A stretch of 55,876 nt of DNA, taken from contig CALCDT010000163.1 of assembly GCA_937900425.1 (NCBI GenBank), positions 1 through 55,876 on the forward strand, given 5' to 3'. The first letter of the stretch is position 1. Each line of letters starts with the position of its first letter. The position numbers and the translations under genes were made by a program. The stretch is from an uncultured Alphaproteobacteria bacterium (GTDB lineage Bacteria > Pseudomonadota > Alphaproteobacteria > Rhizobiales > Pleomorphomonadaceae). Below, one piece after another: positions 1-9,210 of this stretch. A model generated the notes under the pieces. It was not told the origin of the DNA, ran no database searches, and saw nothing but the letters and a program-made list of their open reading frames with translations.

Positions 1-1060
1 ATGCCGCGGTCCCGGCGTTGCTCCCGCCGTCATTCTGGCCGGCAGCGGTGGTGACGGCCTCGGCCGGGGCGGCATCGACGGACCGGGCCGGGCCGCCGGT
101 CGCGGCCGGAGCGGTGCCCGCGCCGGAGGGAGTCGCAGCCCTGGCCGCGGAGGCGGCCTCGCCCGCCCTTCGGCTCTCCGCCTGCCCGAGCGGCGCCACG
201 TCGACCTTGACGTCGAGGCTGTGGTCGCCGGAAATGACGACGACGCCGTCGATCGGCGAGACGTCGGCATAGTCGCGGCCGATGGCAAGGACGATGTGGT
301 CCTCGCCGGCGGGCATGTCGTTGGTCGGATCGAGGCCAACCCAGCCGAGCTCGGGGCCGCACCAGACCTCGACCCAGGCGTGGGTGGCGTCCGCCCCCTC
401 GAGACGCGGCTGACCGGGCGGGGGAATGGTGCGCAGGTAGCCGCTGACGTAGGCCGCCGGCAGGCCGAGGCCGCGCAGCCCCGAGATCATGACGTGGGCG
501 AAGTCCTGGCAGACCCCGCGCTTCTGGGCGAAGGCCACCGCCGGCGGCGTCGACGCGTCGGTCACGCCGGGCTCGTAGGTGAAATCCTCGTGGATCCGCG
601 TCATCAGCGCCATCGCGCCGGCGAGGATCGGCCGGTCGGGCGGAAAACAGGCGGCGGCATAGTCCCGGATCGCGCCGTCGAGCGGGATCTTGCGGCTCGG
701 AAAGATGAAATGCACCGGCGAGCGGGCGGAGAGATCGTCGCTGCCGGCGACCTCGTCGCGGATCTCCTCGAAGGTCGGCGACAGTCCGGGCAGGAACGGC
801 GCGCGGGCCGACACCTCGATCCGCGCGGCGAGTTCGACCACCAGCCTGTCGTGCGGGGTCTCGATGACGACGAAGGACGTCCGGTTGCCGAAGAAATCGA
901 TCTCCTCGGAATACTCGGCCGGACGCGGGTCGATGTTCAGGCTGGAGAGGATGACGCGCTGGCCGTCGCGGCCGACGGGGGCCATGTGCATGACGTGGCG
1001 CGAGAAGGGCACGGTCGATCCGTAGCGGTAGGTCGTGACCTGCCTGACGTCGTAGATCAT
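1..1060 (-). CDS. Transglutaminase-like cysteine protease family protein (3' end cut by window)
   Basis: The ATG at 1060 overlaps the stop of the ATP-grasp/alpha-E gene (ATGA, 4 bases), so the two are probably translationally coupled. The frame is open to the window edge, giving at least 353 residues. A bacterial transglutaminase N-terminal beta region (about 1-90) is followed by the transglutaminase core. The triad is visible: Cys184 in GVCQDF, His227 in THAWVEVW and Asp244 in GLDPTND. Family members usually end near 270-290 residues. Here, from about residue 293, the chain becomes an Ala/Gly/Thr/Pro-rich low-complexity tail that continues past the edge. Proteins of this family are predicted to cleave or form amide bonds. 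The substrate is unknown. The product is one of three adjacent genes that probably act together. Confidence 0.88.
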   Translation of the reverse strand, partial: MIYDVRQVTTYRYGSTVPFSRHVMHMAPVGRDGQRVILSSLNIDPRPAEYSEEIDFFGNRTSFVVIETPHDRLVVELAARIEVSARAPFLPGLSPTFEEIRDEVAGSDDLSARSPVHFIFPSRKIPLDGAIRDYAAACFPPDRPILAGAMALMTRIHEDFTYEPGVTDASTPPAVAFAQKRGVCQDFAHVMISGLRGLGLPAAYVSGYLRTIPPPGQPRLEGADATHAWVEVWCGPELGWVGLDPTNDMPAGEDHIVLAIGRDYADVSPIDGVVVISGDHSLDVKVDVAPLGQAESRRAGEAASAARAATPSGAGTAPAATGGPARSVDAAPAEAVTTAAGQNDGGSNAGTAA

Positions 1061-3609
1061 GCGATGTCCTCGGCGGCCAGCGAGACCTGGCGACGCGGCC
1101 GGGCGCGATGGGAAAAGAAGCGTCGCGACACCGCATCGGACAGTTCGTGCAGCCCTTCGACGATGTCGTCGAGCTTCTCGATCTGCAATTCCTCGGCCCG
1201 GATGGTCTGGAGGTCGGCGAGCAGCCGCCGCGACAGCCGCACCGGTGTCGACGGGCGACCGTCGACGAGAGCCGAGGGAAGCGTCGCGAGGTCGGCGTTG
1301 ATGCGCGCGACCTGGAAGGCGACCGAGCGCGGGTTGTTGTCGTCGAGAACGAGAAGGTCGAGCACGGGTACGCGCGAGGCGGTCATCACGTAGCGCGAGC
1401 GGTAGGTGATCTGGCTGTCGCCGAGTTCCAGCATCAGGTCGAGGGCGCTCTGGCGCAGCGGCGTTCCGGCGAAGCGGCGCATGAAACGGGCCGTCGCGAC
1501 CGCCCGCTCGATCCGCCGTCCGAGTTCGAGGAATCGCCAGCCGATGAGGCGGTTCATGTTTTCGGCGGCGAGACCGGAGAAGGCCGCGATCTTGCGCATC
1601 GCCTGGCCGACCTCGTCGAAGGCGTCGCTGGCGGCGAGGCGGACGGTGCGCAGGCGCTCGAACTGCAAGGCGAGGTCGGTGACGACCTGGAAGGCGTCGG
1701 GCGAGAGGCGGTCGCGGATCACGCCGGCCGACTGGCGGGCCGAACGGGTCAGGCTCGGCATCGCCCCGACCGCGGACTCGTCGGAGATCACGGCGATGGC
1801 GAAGCGGACGTGGGAACTGTGGTTCTTCTCCTCGTCCTCGGTCAGGGCACCGAGCTCGGTCAGCATGGCGACGAGCCCCTGCGCCACCGCCTCGTCGCCG
1901 ACGGTCTCGACGGCGCGGGCGAGCAGCGCGCGCACGATGCGCAACGTCCCCTCGCAGCGTTCGAGATAGCGGCCGAGCCAGAACAGGTTGTCGGCCGCCC
2001 GGCTCGGCAGGGTGCCGATGGTCCGGCGCACCTTGACCCGGTCGTCGGCCGGCAGCAGCGTCGTCTCGGCCACCGGCTCGTCGCCGAGGACCCAGACGTC
2101 GGCGACGCGGGCGCGGGTCTGGAGCGAGACCGCGCGGGCGTCGACGTCGTCGGAAACGCGGCAGAAGCCGCCGGGCATCACCGTCCAGTCGTCGTCGCCG
2201 GTCGCCACCACGAAGAGGCGCAGGATGAAGGGCCGCGGGACGAGCTTGCCGTCGGCCCACACCGGCATGGTCGAGAGCTTGACCGCCTCCTGGCCGACGA
2301 AGTCGATGCCGCGCCGCTCGATCCGGTCGAGCAGGTCCGCGCGGCGTTCGGGTGTCAGGCTGGAGCCGAGCACCACGGCGCGGTCCGGCATGCCGGGCAC
2401 CTGGGCCCCGAAGGCGGGAGCGATGACCAGCCGGTCGAAATCGGACAGCACGACCCCGCGCTCGCGCTCCTGCCCGCACCACCAGGTGGCGACGTTGGGC
2501 AGGACGAGATCCTCGCCGAGAACGTGGCGGGCGAGCGCCGGCATGAAGCCCATCAGCGCCCGCGATTCGACGACGCCGGCGCCGAGCGCGTTGGCGACCA
2601 CCACCGAGCCCTCGCGGATCGCCTTGACGAGGCCGGGCACGCCGAGCCAGGACGCGCTGCGCAGCTCCAGCGGGTCGGCGAAGTCGGCGTCGAGCCGGCG
2701 CCACAGCACGTCGACCCGCCGCAGGCCGGAGACGGTGCGCACGTAGACGGCGTCGTCGCGCACGGTCAGGTCCTCGCCCTCGACCAGCAGGAAACCGAGA
2801 TAGCGGGCGAGATAGGCGTGCTCGAAATAGGTCTCGTTGAGCGGGCCGGGCGTCAGCAGGCAGACCCGCGCGTCGGCGGCGGCGTTGAGCCGGGCAAGAT
2901 CGCTCTTGAACTGCTGGAAGAACGAGGCGAGGCGCTCGACGTTGAGGGCGCGGTAGACGCTCGGCAGCGCCCGCGACAGCGCGATGCGGTTCTCGAGCGC
3001 GTAGCCGGCACCCGAAGGCGCCTGGGTGCGGTCGGACAGCACCCACCATCGCCCGCGCGGGCCGCGGCCGACGTCGATGGCGTAGACCCTGAGATGGCGC
3101 CCGCCCTGCGGCTCGACCCCGACCAGCGGGCGCAGGAATTCCGGGCTGCCGGCGATGGCGGCGGCCGGCAGCACGCCGCCGCGCACCAGTTCGCCCTTGC
3201 CGTAGACGTCCTTGAGCAGGGCCTCGGCGAGCCGGGCGCGCTGGATCGCACCGGTCTGCAGCTCGGACCATTCCTCGCTGTCGATGACGAGGGGGATGTG
3301 GGACAGCGGCCAGGGCCGCTCCGAGCCGGCCTTGTCGTCATAGACCCGGTAGAACACGCCGGAATCGCGCAGGTGGCGATCGGCCGCCTGAAAACCGTGC
3401 TCCAGCGTTTCGGGACCGAGCGCGGCCATCCACTGCAGGAACTCGCGCCAGTGCGGGCGCGGCCGGCCGTCCTCGCCCATCATCTCGTCCCAGACACCGG
3501 GCAAGGGTCGGTAGCCGGCGACGAGATCCCCGAGCCGCCGCTCCATCATCGACGCCCGCGTCTCGTCCTGCTCTTCCACCAGCGACACGTCCCCTCCTCC
3601 CGGCCCCAC
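1057..3609 (-). CDS. Fused circularly permuted ATP-grasp / alpha-E domain protein
   Basis: The product has 850 residues. Residues of about 70-500 match the circularly permuted ATP-grasp family (DUF404/DUF407); the conserved VATWWCGQER segment lies near residue 373 and PGPLNETYFEHAYLAR near 254. After a linker, residues of about 536-850 form the helical alpha-E domain (DUF403), which opens with the hallmark ADNLFWLGRYLER near residue 539. ATP-grasp enzymes join a carboxylate to an amine through an acyl-phosphate, and the alpha-E partner is helical and of unknown role. In many bacteria the two domains are separate genes, but the fusion is common in alphaproteobacteria. The gene lies 16 bases after the large transglutaminase and overlaps the next transglutaminase by 4 bases, so it is clearly within an operon. 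The substrate is unknown. Confidence 0.9.
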   Translation of the reverse strand: MGPGGGDVSLVEEQDETRASMMERRLGDLVAGYRPLPGVWDEMMGEDGRPRPHWREFLQWMAALGPETLEHGFQAADRHLRDSGVFYRVYDDKAGSERPWPLSHIPLVIDSEEWSELQTGAIQRARLAEALLKDVYGKGELVRGGVLPAAAIAGSPEFLRPLVGVEPQGGRHLRVYAIDVGRGPRGRWWVLSDRTQAPSGAGYALENRIALSRALPSVYRALNVERLASFFQQFKSDLARLNAAADARVCLLTPGPLNETYFEHAYLARYLGFLLVEGEDLTVRDDAVYVRTVSGLRRVDVLWRRLDADFADPLELRSASWLGVPGLVKAIREGSVVVANALGAGVVESRALMGFMPALARHVLGEDLVLPNVATWWCGQERERGVVLSDFDRLVIAPAFGAQVPGMPDRAVVLGSSLTPERRADLLDRIERRGIDFVGQEAVKLSTMPVWADGKLVPRPFILRLFVVATGDDDWTVMPGGFCRVSDDVDARAVSLQTRARVADVWVLGDEPVAETTLLPADDRVKVRRTIGTLPSRAADNLFWLGRYLERCEGTLRIVRALLARAVETVGDEAVAQGLVAMLTELGALTEDEEKNHSSHVRFAIAVISDESAVGAMPSLTRSARQSAGVIRDRLSPDAFQVVTDLALQFERLRTVRLAASDAFDEVGQAMRKIAAFSGLAAENMNRLIGWRFLELGRRIERAVATARFMRRFAGTPLRQSALDLMLELGDSQITYRSRYVMTASRVPVLDLLVLDDNNPRSVAFQVARINADLATLPSALVDGRPSTPVRLSRRLLADLQTIRAEELQIEKLDDIVEGLHELSDAVSRRFFSHRARPRRQVSLAAEDIA

Positions 3610-3625
3610 GGGTCGACCCGGTCGA

Positions 3626-6600
3626 TCATAGCCACGAAGGACGCCTCAGATCGAGGGTCGCGGGGAAATAGGGGTTGTGTTCCGGCGCAGGCGGCACCAT
3701 CGGCCCCGGGGTGTGGCCGAACGGCTGGAACCGCGCGAGGCGGCGCGCCTCGGCCTCGTAGGCGTTGACGGGGAAGACGTCGTAGTTGCGCCCGCCCGGA
3801 TGGGCGACCGAATAGACGCAGCCGCCGAGCGAGCGCCGCGACCAGGTGTCGTAGAGATCGAAGGTCAGCGGCGCCTGCGGGGGAAGGATCGGATGCATGC
3901 CCGAGGCCGGTTGCCAGGCCTTGAAGCGGACGCCGGCGACGAACTCGCCGTTGCGTCCGGTCGGCGTCATCGGCATGCGGCGGCCGTTGCAGGTGACGAC
4001 GTGGCGCGAGGGGTTGAACTCCTCGACCCGCATCTGCAGGCGCTCGACCGAGCTGTCGACGTAGCGCACCGTGCCGCCGATGGCGCCCTCCTCACCCATC
4101 ACGTGCCAGGGCTCCAGCGCCTGGCGCAGCTCCATCGAGACGCCGTCGTAGCGAACCTCGCCGCAGAAGGGGAAGCGGAACTCGCGCTGGGCCTCGAACC
4201 AGACCGGATCGATCGGATAGCCGCCGCGCTCGCGAAGGTCGCGCAGCACGTCGAGGAAATCGGCCCAGACGAAGTGCGGCAGCATGAAGCGGTCGTGGAG
4301 GTCGGTGCCGTGGCGGGCGAGCGGCCCGTCCTGCGGCTCGACCCAGAACCAAGCGATCAGCGCCCGCAGCAGCAGTTGCTGGGCGAGGCTCATGCGCGCG
4401 TCCGGCGGCATCTCGAAGGAGCGGAATTCGACGAGGCCGAGCCGGCCGGTCGGTCCGTCCGGCGAGAACAGCTTGTCGATGCAGATCTCCGAGCGGTGGG
4501 TGTTGCCGGTGACGTCGACGAGGATGTTGCGGAACAGCCGATCGACCAGCCACGGCAGCGGCGCATAGCCCTCGCCGGGCTTCGGCACGTTGGCGAGGGC
4601 GATCTCGAGCTCGTAGAGCGAATCGTGGCGGGCCTCGTCGATGCGCGGCGCCTGGCTGGTCGGACCGATGAAGAGGCCGGAGAACAGGTAGCTCAGCGAG
4701 GGATGGCGCTGCCAGTAGACGACGAGGCTCTTCAGCAGGTCCGGCCGGCGCAGGAACGGGCTGTCGGCCGGCGTGCCGCCGCCGACGACGACGTGGTTGC
4801 CGCCGCCGGTGCCGGTGTGGCGGCCGTCGAGCAGGAACTTGTCGGTGCCGAGCCGGGTGAGCCTCGCCTCCTCGTAGACGCCGGTGGTGATGGCGATGCA
4901 GTCGCGCCAGCTCGCCGCGGGGTGGATGTTGACCTCGATGACGCCGGGGTCCGGGGCGACGCGGATCACGTTGATGCGCGGGTCGGGCGGCGGCATGTAG
5001 CCTTCGATATGGACCGGCAGGCCCATCTCCTGCGCCGTCACCTCGACGGCGGCGAGCAGCTCGACATAGTCGTCGACCCGGCCGACCGGAGGCATGAAGA
5101 CGCAGAGCCGGCCGTCGCGAGGTTCGACGGCGAGCGCGGTGCGCACGCTGGTGCCGCCGGTGATCCACTGGGCGACACGCGGATCGTCCGGCGAGACCTC
5201 CCCGGTGCGCTCATAGGCCTGGGCGAGGTACTCCGGGTCGGGCAGGTCCTCGCGCGGGATCGAGGGATCCATCTCGTGGATGTAGGGGTAGGCCGCGGGC
5301 GGCACCCACGGCAGCGAGGCGAGCGGCAGGCGGTAGCCGACCGGGGAATCGCCCGGCATCAGCAGCAGCTTGCCGCGACGCACGTTCCACCGCTCGCTGA
5401 CCCAGCCCCAGCCAGCGCGCGACTGCCAGCGCTGGACCGGAAGCACGAAACCTGATGGCACGCCGAGGCCGCGCTCGAATACCCGGGCGATACGGGCGCG
5501 GTCCTCGGGGTTCTCGAGCCTGGAATCGTCGGTGGTGACGTTGTCGGGGAGCTCCTGCTCCTTGAGGATCCAGTGGGCCGGATCCTCGTAGGCCGGCAGC
5601 ACGAAGTCGGCGGGGATGCCGAGGCGGTTGGCCACCCGGCGCGCCATCACCGCGGCGTCGTCGGCGGTCGGTACCGGCATGCCGGTCTCGCGGGCGACGA
5701 GGTCGAGGTTGCGCCAGAGCGGCTTGCCGTCCTTGCGCCAGTAGAGCGAGAAGGTCCAGCGCGGCAGGCTTTCGCCGGGATACCACTTGCCCTGGCCGTA
5801 ATGCAGGAAGCCGCCGGGCGCGAAGCGAGCGGAGAGGCGGCGGATCAGGTTGTCGGCGAGGGCGCGCTTCGTCGGGCCGACCGCGGACGAGTTCCATTCC
5901 GGCGACTGATAGTCGTCGATCGAGACGAAGGTCGGCTCGCCGCCCATGGTGAGGCGGACGTCCCGTTCGGCAAGGTCGGCGTCGACCCGGTCGCCGAGGG
6001 CCGCCAGATCCTCCCAGGCCTCCTGCGAGAAGGGCAGCGTCACCCGCGGCTTCTCGGCGATGCGGGTCACCGTCATGTCGAAGTTGAATTCGACCTCGGT
6101 GCCGGGCGGTGCGGAATAGCCGCCGGTGATCGGCGCGGCCGAGCGGAAGTGCGGCGTCGCGCAGAGCGGGATGTGGCCCTCGCCGCAGAGCAGGCCCGAG
6201 GTCGGGTCGAGACCGATCCAGCCGGCGCCGGGGACGTAGACCTCAGTCCAGGCGTGGAGGTCGGTGAAGTCGACGTCGGTGCCGGTCGGCCCGTCGAGCG
6301 ACTTCACGTCCGGGGTGAGCTGGATCAGGTAGCCGGACACGAACCGGGCGGCGAGGCCGAGGTGGCGCATCAGCTGAACGAGCAGCCAGGCGGAATCGCG
6401 GCAGGAGCCCGACGCCCGCGACAGCGTCTCGTCCGGCGACTGCACGCCCGGCTCCATCCGGATCTCGTAAGCGATGTCCTGCTGGAGCCGCTGGTTGACG
6501 GCGACGAGGAAGTCCGTCGTCTGCTTGCGTTCGTGGGAGATGCCGAGGAGATAGCGCGCAAAGAGCTCGCCCTCGCTCTCGCGGACGAGATAGGGCGCGA

Positions 6601-6940
6601 GTTCGATCGCGAGTTCCGGCGTGTAGGTGAAGGGAAACTGCTCGGCGTAGTCCTCGATGAAGAAGTCGAAGGGATTGACCACCGCCATCTCGGCGAGGAC
6701 GTCGACCGTCACGGAAAACTCGGTCGAGGGCTCGGGGAAGACGAAGCGGGCGAGCCAGTTGCCGTGCGGGTCCTGCTGCCAGTTCACGAAGTGGTTTTCG
6801 GGGACGACCTTCAGCGAATAGGCGTGGATCGGCGTGCGGCTGTGCGGAGCGGGACGGAGCCGCACCACCTGAGGCGAGAGCTGCACCGGCTTGTCGTAGG
6901 TATAGCGCGTGACGTGGTGCAGGCTGGTCATGATGGCCAT
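3626..6940 (-). CDS. Large transglutaminase family protein with C-terminal DUF2126
   Basis: The product has 1104 residues, normal for this two-part family. Residues 1-290 form a transglutaminase N-terminal region and core with the triad Cys180 (SGSCRDSAW), His229 (DLHAWTEVY) and Asp245 (GLDPTSG). The rest, from about 310 to the end, is the long DUF2126 region, which includes GEPTFVSIDD and a Gly/His-rich GRHTGTGGGNHVVVGG stretch. No signal peptide is seen, so a cytoplasmic location is likely. It is the first gene of the three-gene minus-strand cluster. The start MAIMTSLHHV was chosen because it matches the conserved N-terminus; the second Met, three codons on, is also possible. The reaction is not known; co-occurrence with an ATP-grasp ligase suggests making and breaking of peptide-like bonds. 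Confidence 0.9.
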   Translation of the reverse strand: MAIMTSLHHVTRYTYDKPVQLSPQVVRLRPAPHSRTPIHAYSLKVVPENHFVNWQQDPHGNWLARFVFPEPSTEFSVTVDVLAEMAVVNPFDFFIEDYAEQFPFTYTPELAIELAPYLVRESEGELFARYLLGISHERKQTTDFLVAVNQRLQQDIAYEIRMEPGVQSPDETLSRASGSCRDSAWLLVQLMRHLGLAARFVSGYLIQLTPDVKSLDGPTGTDVDFTDLHAWTEVYVPGAGWIGLDPTSGLLCGEGHIPLCATPHFRSAAPITGGYSAPPGTEVEFNFDMTVTRIAEKPRVTLPFSQEAWEDLAALGDRVDADLAERDVRLTMGGEPTFVSIDDYQSPEWNSSAVGPTKRALADNLIRRLSARFAPGGFLHYGQGKWYPGESLPRWTFSLYWRKDGKPLWRNLDLVARETGMPVPTADDAAVMARRVANRLGIPADFVLPAYEDPAHWILKEQELPDNVTTDDSRLENPEDRARIARVFERGLGVPSGFVLPVQRWQSRAGWGWVSERWNVRRGKLLLMPGDSPVGYRLPLASLPWVPPAAYPYIHEMDPSIPREDLPDPEYLAQAYERTGEVSPDDPRVAQWITGGTSVRTALAVEPRDGRLCVFMPPVGRVDDYVELLAAVEVTAQEMGLPVHIEGYMPPPDPRINVIRVAPDPGVIEVNIHPAASWRDCIAITTGVYEEARLTRLGTDKFLLDGRHTGTGGGNHVVVGGGTPADSPFLRRPDLLKSLVVYWQRHPSLSYLFSGLFIGPTSQAPRIDEARHDSLYELEIALANVPKPGEGYAPLPWLVDRLFRNILVDVTGNTHRSEICIDKLFSPDGPTGRLGLVEFRSFEMPPDARMSLAQQLLLRALIAWFWVEPQDGPLARHGTDLHDRFMLPHFVWADFLDVLRDLRERGGYPIDPVWFEAQREFRFPFCGEVRYDGVSMELRQALEPWHVMGEEGAIGGTVRYVDSSVERLQMRVEEFNPSRHVVTCNGRRMPMTPTGRNGEFVAGVRFKAWQPASGMHPILPPQAPLTFDLYDTWSRRSLGGCVYSVAHPGGRNYDVFPVNAYEAEARRLARFQPFGHTPGPMVPPAPEHNPYFPATLDLRRPSWL

Positions 6941-7485
6941 TGCGAACCGATCCCTCCGGCTTGTCGTCCCCGTGCGTCGCGCGGGCCCTGTCCCGTCGCG
7001 CGACGCAATGACGGTCCGCCTCGGACCCGAAGCGAACCGTCGGCCGCATTAGACGACAAAGCCCGCCGACAGAAAAGCCTTTCCTCTGGGCATGCCGCTT
7101 TGGAGCGCATCGGCGCGCGGCACCGGGAGCCGTCCGGCGCGTCGGCGATGGGCCTTTGAAATCAATGGAGTTTTCCGGCGATCGCCGCACCCTGGAATGA
7201 TCACGAAAATGTCAGAAGGCACCCTGCTTGTCGAAGCGCCGGATCATTCCCAATTCACGGACAAGGCGGTGGCGCCCATTTATCGGCAATGCCCCCCCGT
7301 CTGGCCGACGGTGCCCCGCCAGCGCTGGAGTCCCTCCCAGCGGTAGCGCCTCCCCCGATGGCGCTGAGCGCCCGGTCTGCCCCGAGACCGGGCGCTCTCT
7401 ATTTCTGCGGCCGCCTCGCGACCGCGCGGGTTCACCCCGTCCCCGCGAGGCGGCCCGCAGTTAACGGACCGACTCCTCGTCCGCC
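6941..7485. other. Intergenic region upstream of the transglutaminase cluster
   Basis: No convincing gene is seen. The region should carry the promoter of the minus-strand cluster that starts at 6940, but no clear -35/-10 pair was recognised. Its only strong structure is the hairpin at 7366-7397. Confidence 0.4.
7366..7397 (-). terminator. Strong hairpin, likely terminator of the split-barrel gene
   Basis: A perfect 13-bp stem (GAGCGCCCGGTCT with AGACCGGGCGCTC) closes a 6-base GCCCCG loop about 90 bases downstream of the minus-strand gene ending at 7486. No long T-run follows on the minus strand, so the intrinsic strength is uncertain. Confidence 0.5.
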
Positions 7486-8142
7486 TCAGCCCTCGCCCCG
7501 GGCGACCCTCGCGCCGTAGTCCTCGATCGTCACGATGCCGCCGGCCTCGCCGACGCGGGCGACGTCGCGGTCCGGCAGCACGTCCTGCACCACGTCGATC
7601 CGTTTCCATTCGGCGAGCGGCGCGGTGCAGTCGGCGGCGGGGACGTTGCGCGAGGTCGCCTTGCGCTCGAAGCGGTGGATGTAGCGCGGACAGTTGATCC
7701 AGAGCTTGGTGATGGCGATCCGCGCGACGAGTTCGGCGCCGGGCATCTCGGCGAGCAGCGGATCGGCCGGGTCGATGGTGGCGCGGCCGTGGACGCGCAG
7801 CCGGTGCGGCGTCTCGAAGTCGATGAACAGCAGGCCGACCTCCGGCCGCTCGGCGAGATTGCCCATCGAATAGTACATGCCGTTGCCGTCGTAGCTCGGC
7901 AGCGCCAGCGTCGTCGCGTCGACGATGCGCACGAAGCCCGGCGCGCCGCCCTTGTAGGAGACGGTCGGCATGCCGTCCGGCGTGATCGTCGACAGGAACA
8001 CCATGTTGCGGGAGGCGATGAAGGCGGCGGCCTGCTCGTCGATGTCTTCGCGGACGATGATCTCCTCGAGCCGGTCGGCGAGGCGCCGCGTCTCGAATCG
8101 GTCCTGCAGCCGGCGGTGGGTGTCGGCGTAGATGCCGCTCAT
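7486..8142 (-). CDS. Pyridoxamine 5'-phosphate oxidase family (FMN split-barrel) protein
   Basis: The product has 218 residues. The central part (about 40-150) has the split-barrel pattern of the family: FIASRNMVFLSTITPDGMPTVSYKGG, strictly two runs (FIASRNMVFLSTI, then TPDGMPTVSYKGG), followed by GLLFIDFETPHRLRVHGRATI. These segments form the flavin-binding barrel. Members of this uncharacterised branch bind FMN or F420-like flavins and may reduce small molecules; a true role in vitamin B6 synthesis is unlikely given the divergent sequence. The gene stands alone, divergent from exonuclease III with about 230 bases between them. The ATG at 8142 sits just after GGGAGGAGACCCC, a good ribosome binding site. 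Confidence 0.8.
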   Translation of the reverse strand: MSGIYADTHRRLQDRFETRRLADRLEEIIVREDIDEQAAAFIASRNMVFLSTITPDGMPTVSYKGGAPGFVRIVDATTLALPSYDGNGMYYSMGNLAERPEVGLLFIDFETPHRLRVHGRATIDPADPLLAEMPGAELVARIAITKLWINCPRYIHRFERKATSRNVPAADCTAPLAEWKRIDVVQDVLPDRDVARVGEAGGIVTIEDYGARVARGEG

Positions 8143-8372
8143 GGGGTCTCCTCCCGGGTGTTCTTATCTTTGGCGGACGTCCGCCCGCGGCCGATTGCCG
8201 GCCGGCGCCCCGGATCGAAGCACTGCCCGCCGCGCGCGGGAAGGGCAATTTTCCCGAAGCTGCAGGAGACGGGCCGCGCCGCTGCGCCGCAGGGCTTGTG
8301 CCCGGGCAGGAAATGGTGACAGTCGGGCGGTACCGCCCGCCCTCCTCCGACCAGCCGAGAACGCCCCGCCCC

Positions 8373-9194
8373 ATGCCGTCGTCGCTGCTTTCCGTCGCCA
8401 CCTGGAACATCAACTCGGTGCGGATGCGCCGCGGCATCGTCGAGCAGCTGATCGACCATCACGCGCCGGACGTGATCTGCCTGCAGGAGACGAAATGCGC
8501 CGACGCGCAGTTTCCCGAGGCGGATTTCCGCAAGCTCGGCTACGGCCACGTCGCCCTCAACGGCGGGCGCGGCGGCTATCACGGCGTCGCCATCCTGTCG
8601 CGCTTTCCCCTCCTCGACGTCGAGGCCCACGACTTCTGCGGCAAGGGCGACCCGCGCCACGTCGCGGCGAGCGTCGAGCGCGGCGGCCGGACGGTGCGGA
8701 TCCACAATTTCTACGTCCCGGCCGGCGGCGACGAGCCGGACCCGGAGATCAACCCGAAGTTCGCCCACAAGCTCGCCTTCCTCGACGAGATGAAGGCCTG
8801 GCTGCCGACCGCCTCGCTCGGCCGGCTCGACATCGTCGTCGGCGACCTCAACGTCGCGCCCTACGAGAGTGACGTCTGGTCCCACAAGGCGCTGCTCAAG
8901 ATCGTCAGCCACACGCCGGTGGAGTGCGAGGGGCTGGAGGCGGTGCGCCGCGCCGGCGGCTGGACCGACCTGATGCGCCACTTCACGCCCGAGCCGGCGC
9001 CGGTCTTCACCTGGTGGAGCTATCGCGCCAAGGACTGGCGCGCCGCCGACAAGGGCCGCCGCCTCGACCACGTCTGGACCCATCCGGACCTCGTGCCGAT
9101 GGCGCGCTCGCTGCAGGTGCTCAAAGACGCCCGCGACTGGTCGCGCCCCTCCGACCACGTTCCGGTGATCGCGCATTTCGATCTGGCACGCTGA
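8373..9194 (+). CDS. xth: Exodeoxyribonuclease III (AP endonuclease, EEP superfamily)
   Basis: The product has 273 residues, typical for ExoIII. It removes nucleotides 3' to 5' from duplex DNA and cuts at abasic sites in base-excision repair. Family motifs appear in order: ATWNINSVR, LQETK (metal-binding Glu), GDLNVAPYE (catalytic Asp and Asn), GRRLDHVW and SDHVPVIA (catalytic His). I place the start at the ATG at 8373 (MPSSLLSVATWNINS) because the reading frame upstream, back to 8298, gives a 25-residue extension not seen in the family. The gene converges on btaB, with only 16 bases between their stops. Confidence 0.92.
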   Translation: MPSSLLSVATWNINSVRMRRGIVEQLIDHHAPDVICLQETKCADAQFPEADFRKLGYGHVALNGGRGGYHGVAILSRFPLLDVEAHDFCGKGDPRHVAASVERGGRTVRIHNFYVPAGGDEPDPEINPKFAHKLAFLDEMKAWLPTASLGRLDIVVGDLNVAPYESDVWSHKALLKIVSHTPVECEGLEAVRRAGGWTDLMRHFTPEPAPVFTWWSYRAKDWRAADKGRRLDHVWTHPDLVPMARSLQVLKDARDWSRPSDHVPVIAHFDLAR

Positions 9195-9210
9195 GGACGG
9201 CGGGAGCCGG

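Noticed and set aside
1108..3768. Very long open frame (886 codons) on the plus strand opposite the ATP-grasp/alpha-E gene
   Set aside because: It is a shadow of the real gene: the translation is rich in Arg, Gly, Asp and His with no family motifs, as expected from antisense frames in high-GC DNA.
7321..7410. Possible tRNA-like fold
   Set aside because: Only one strong hairpin is present; no acceptor stem, T-loop sequence or CCA-like end could be drawn.
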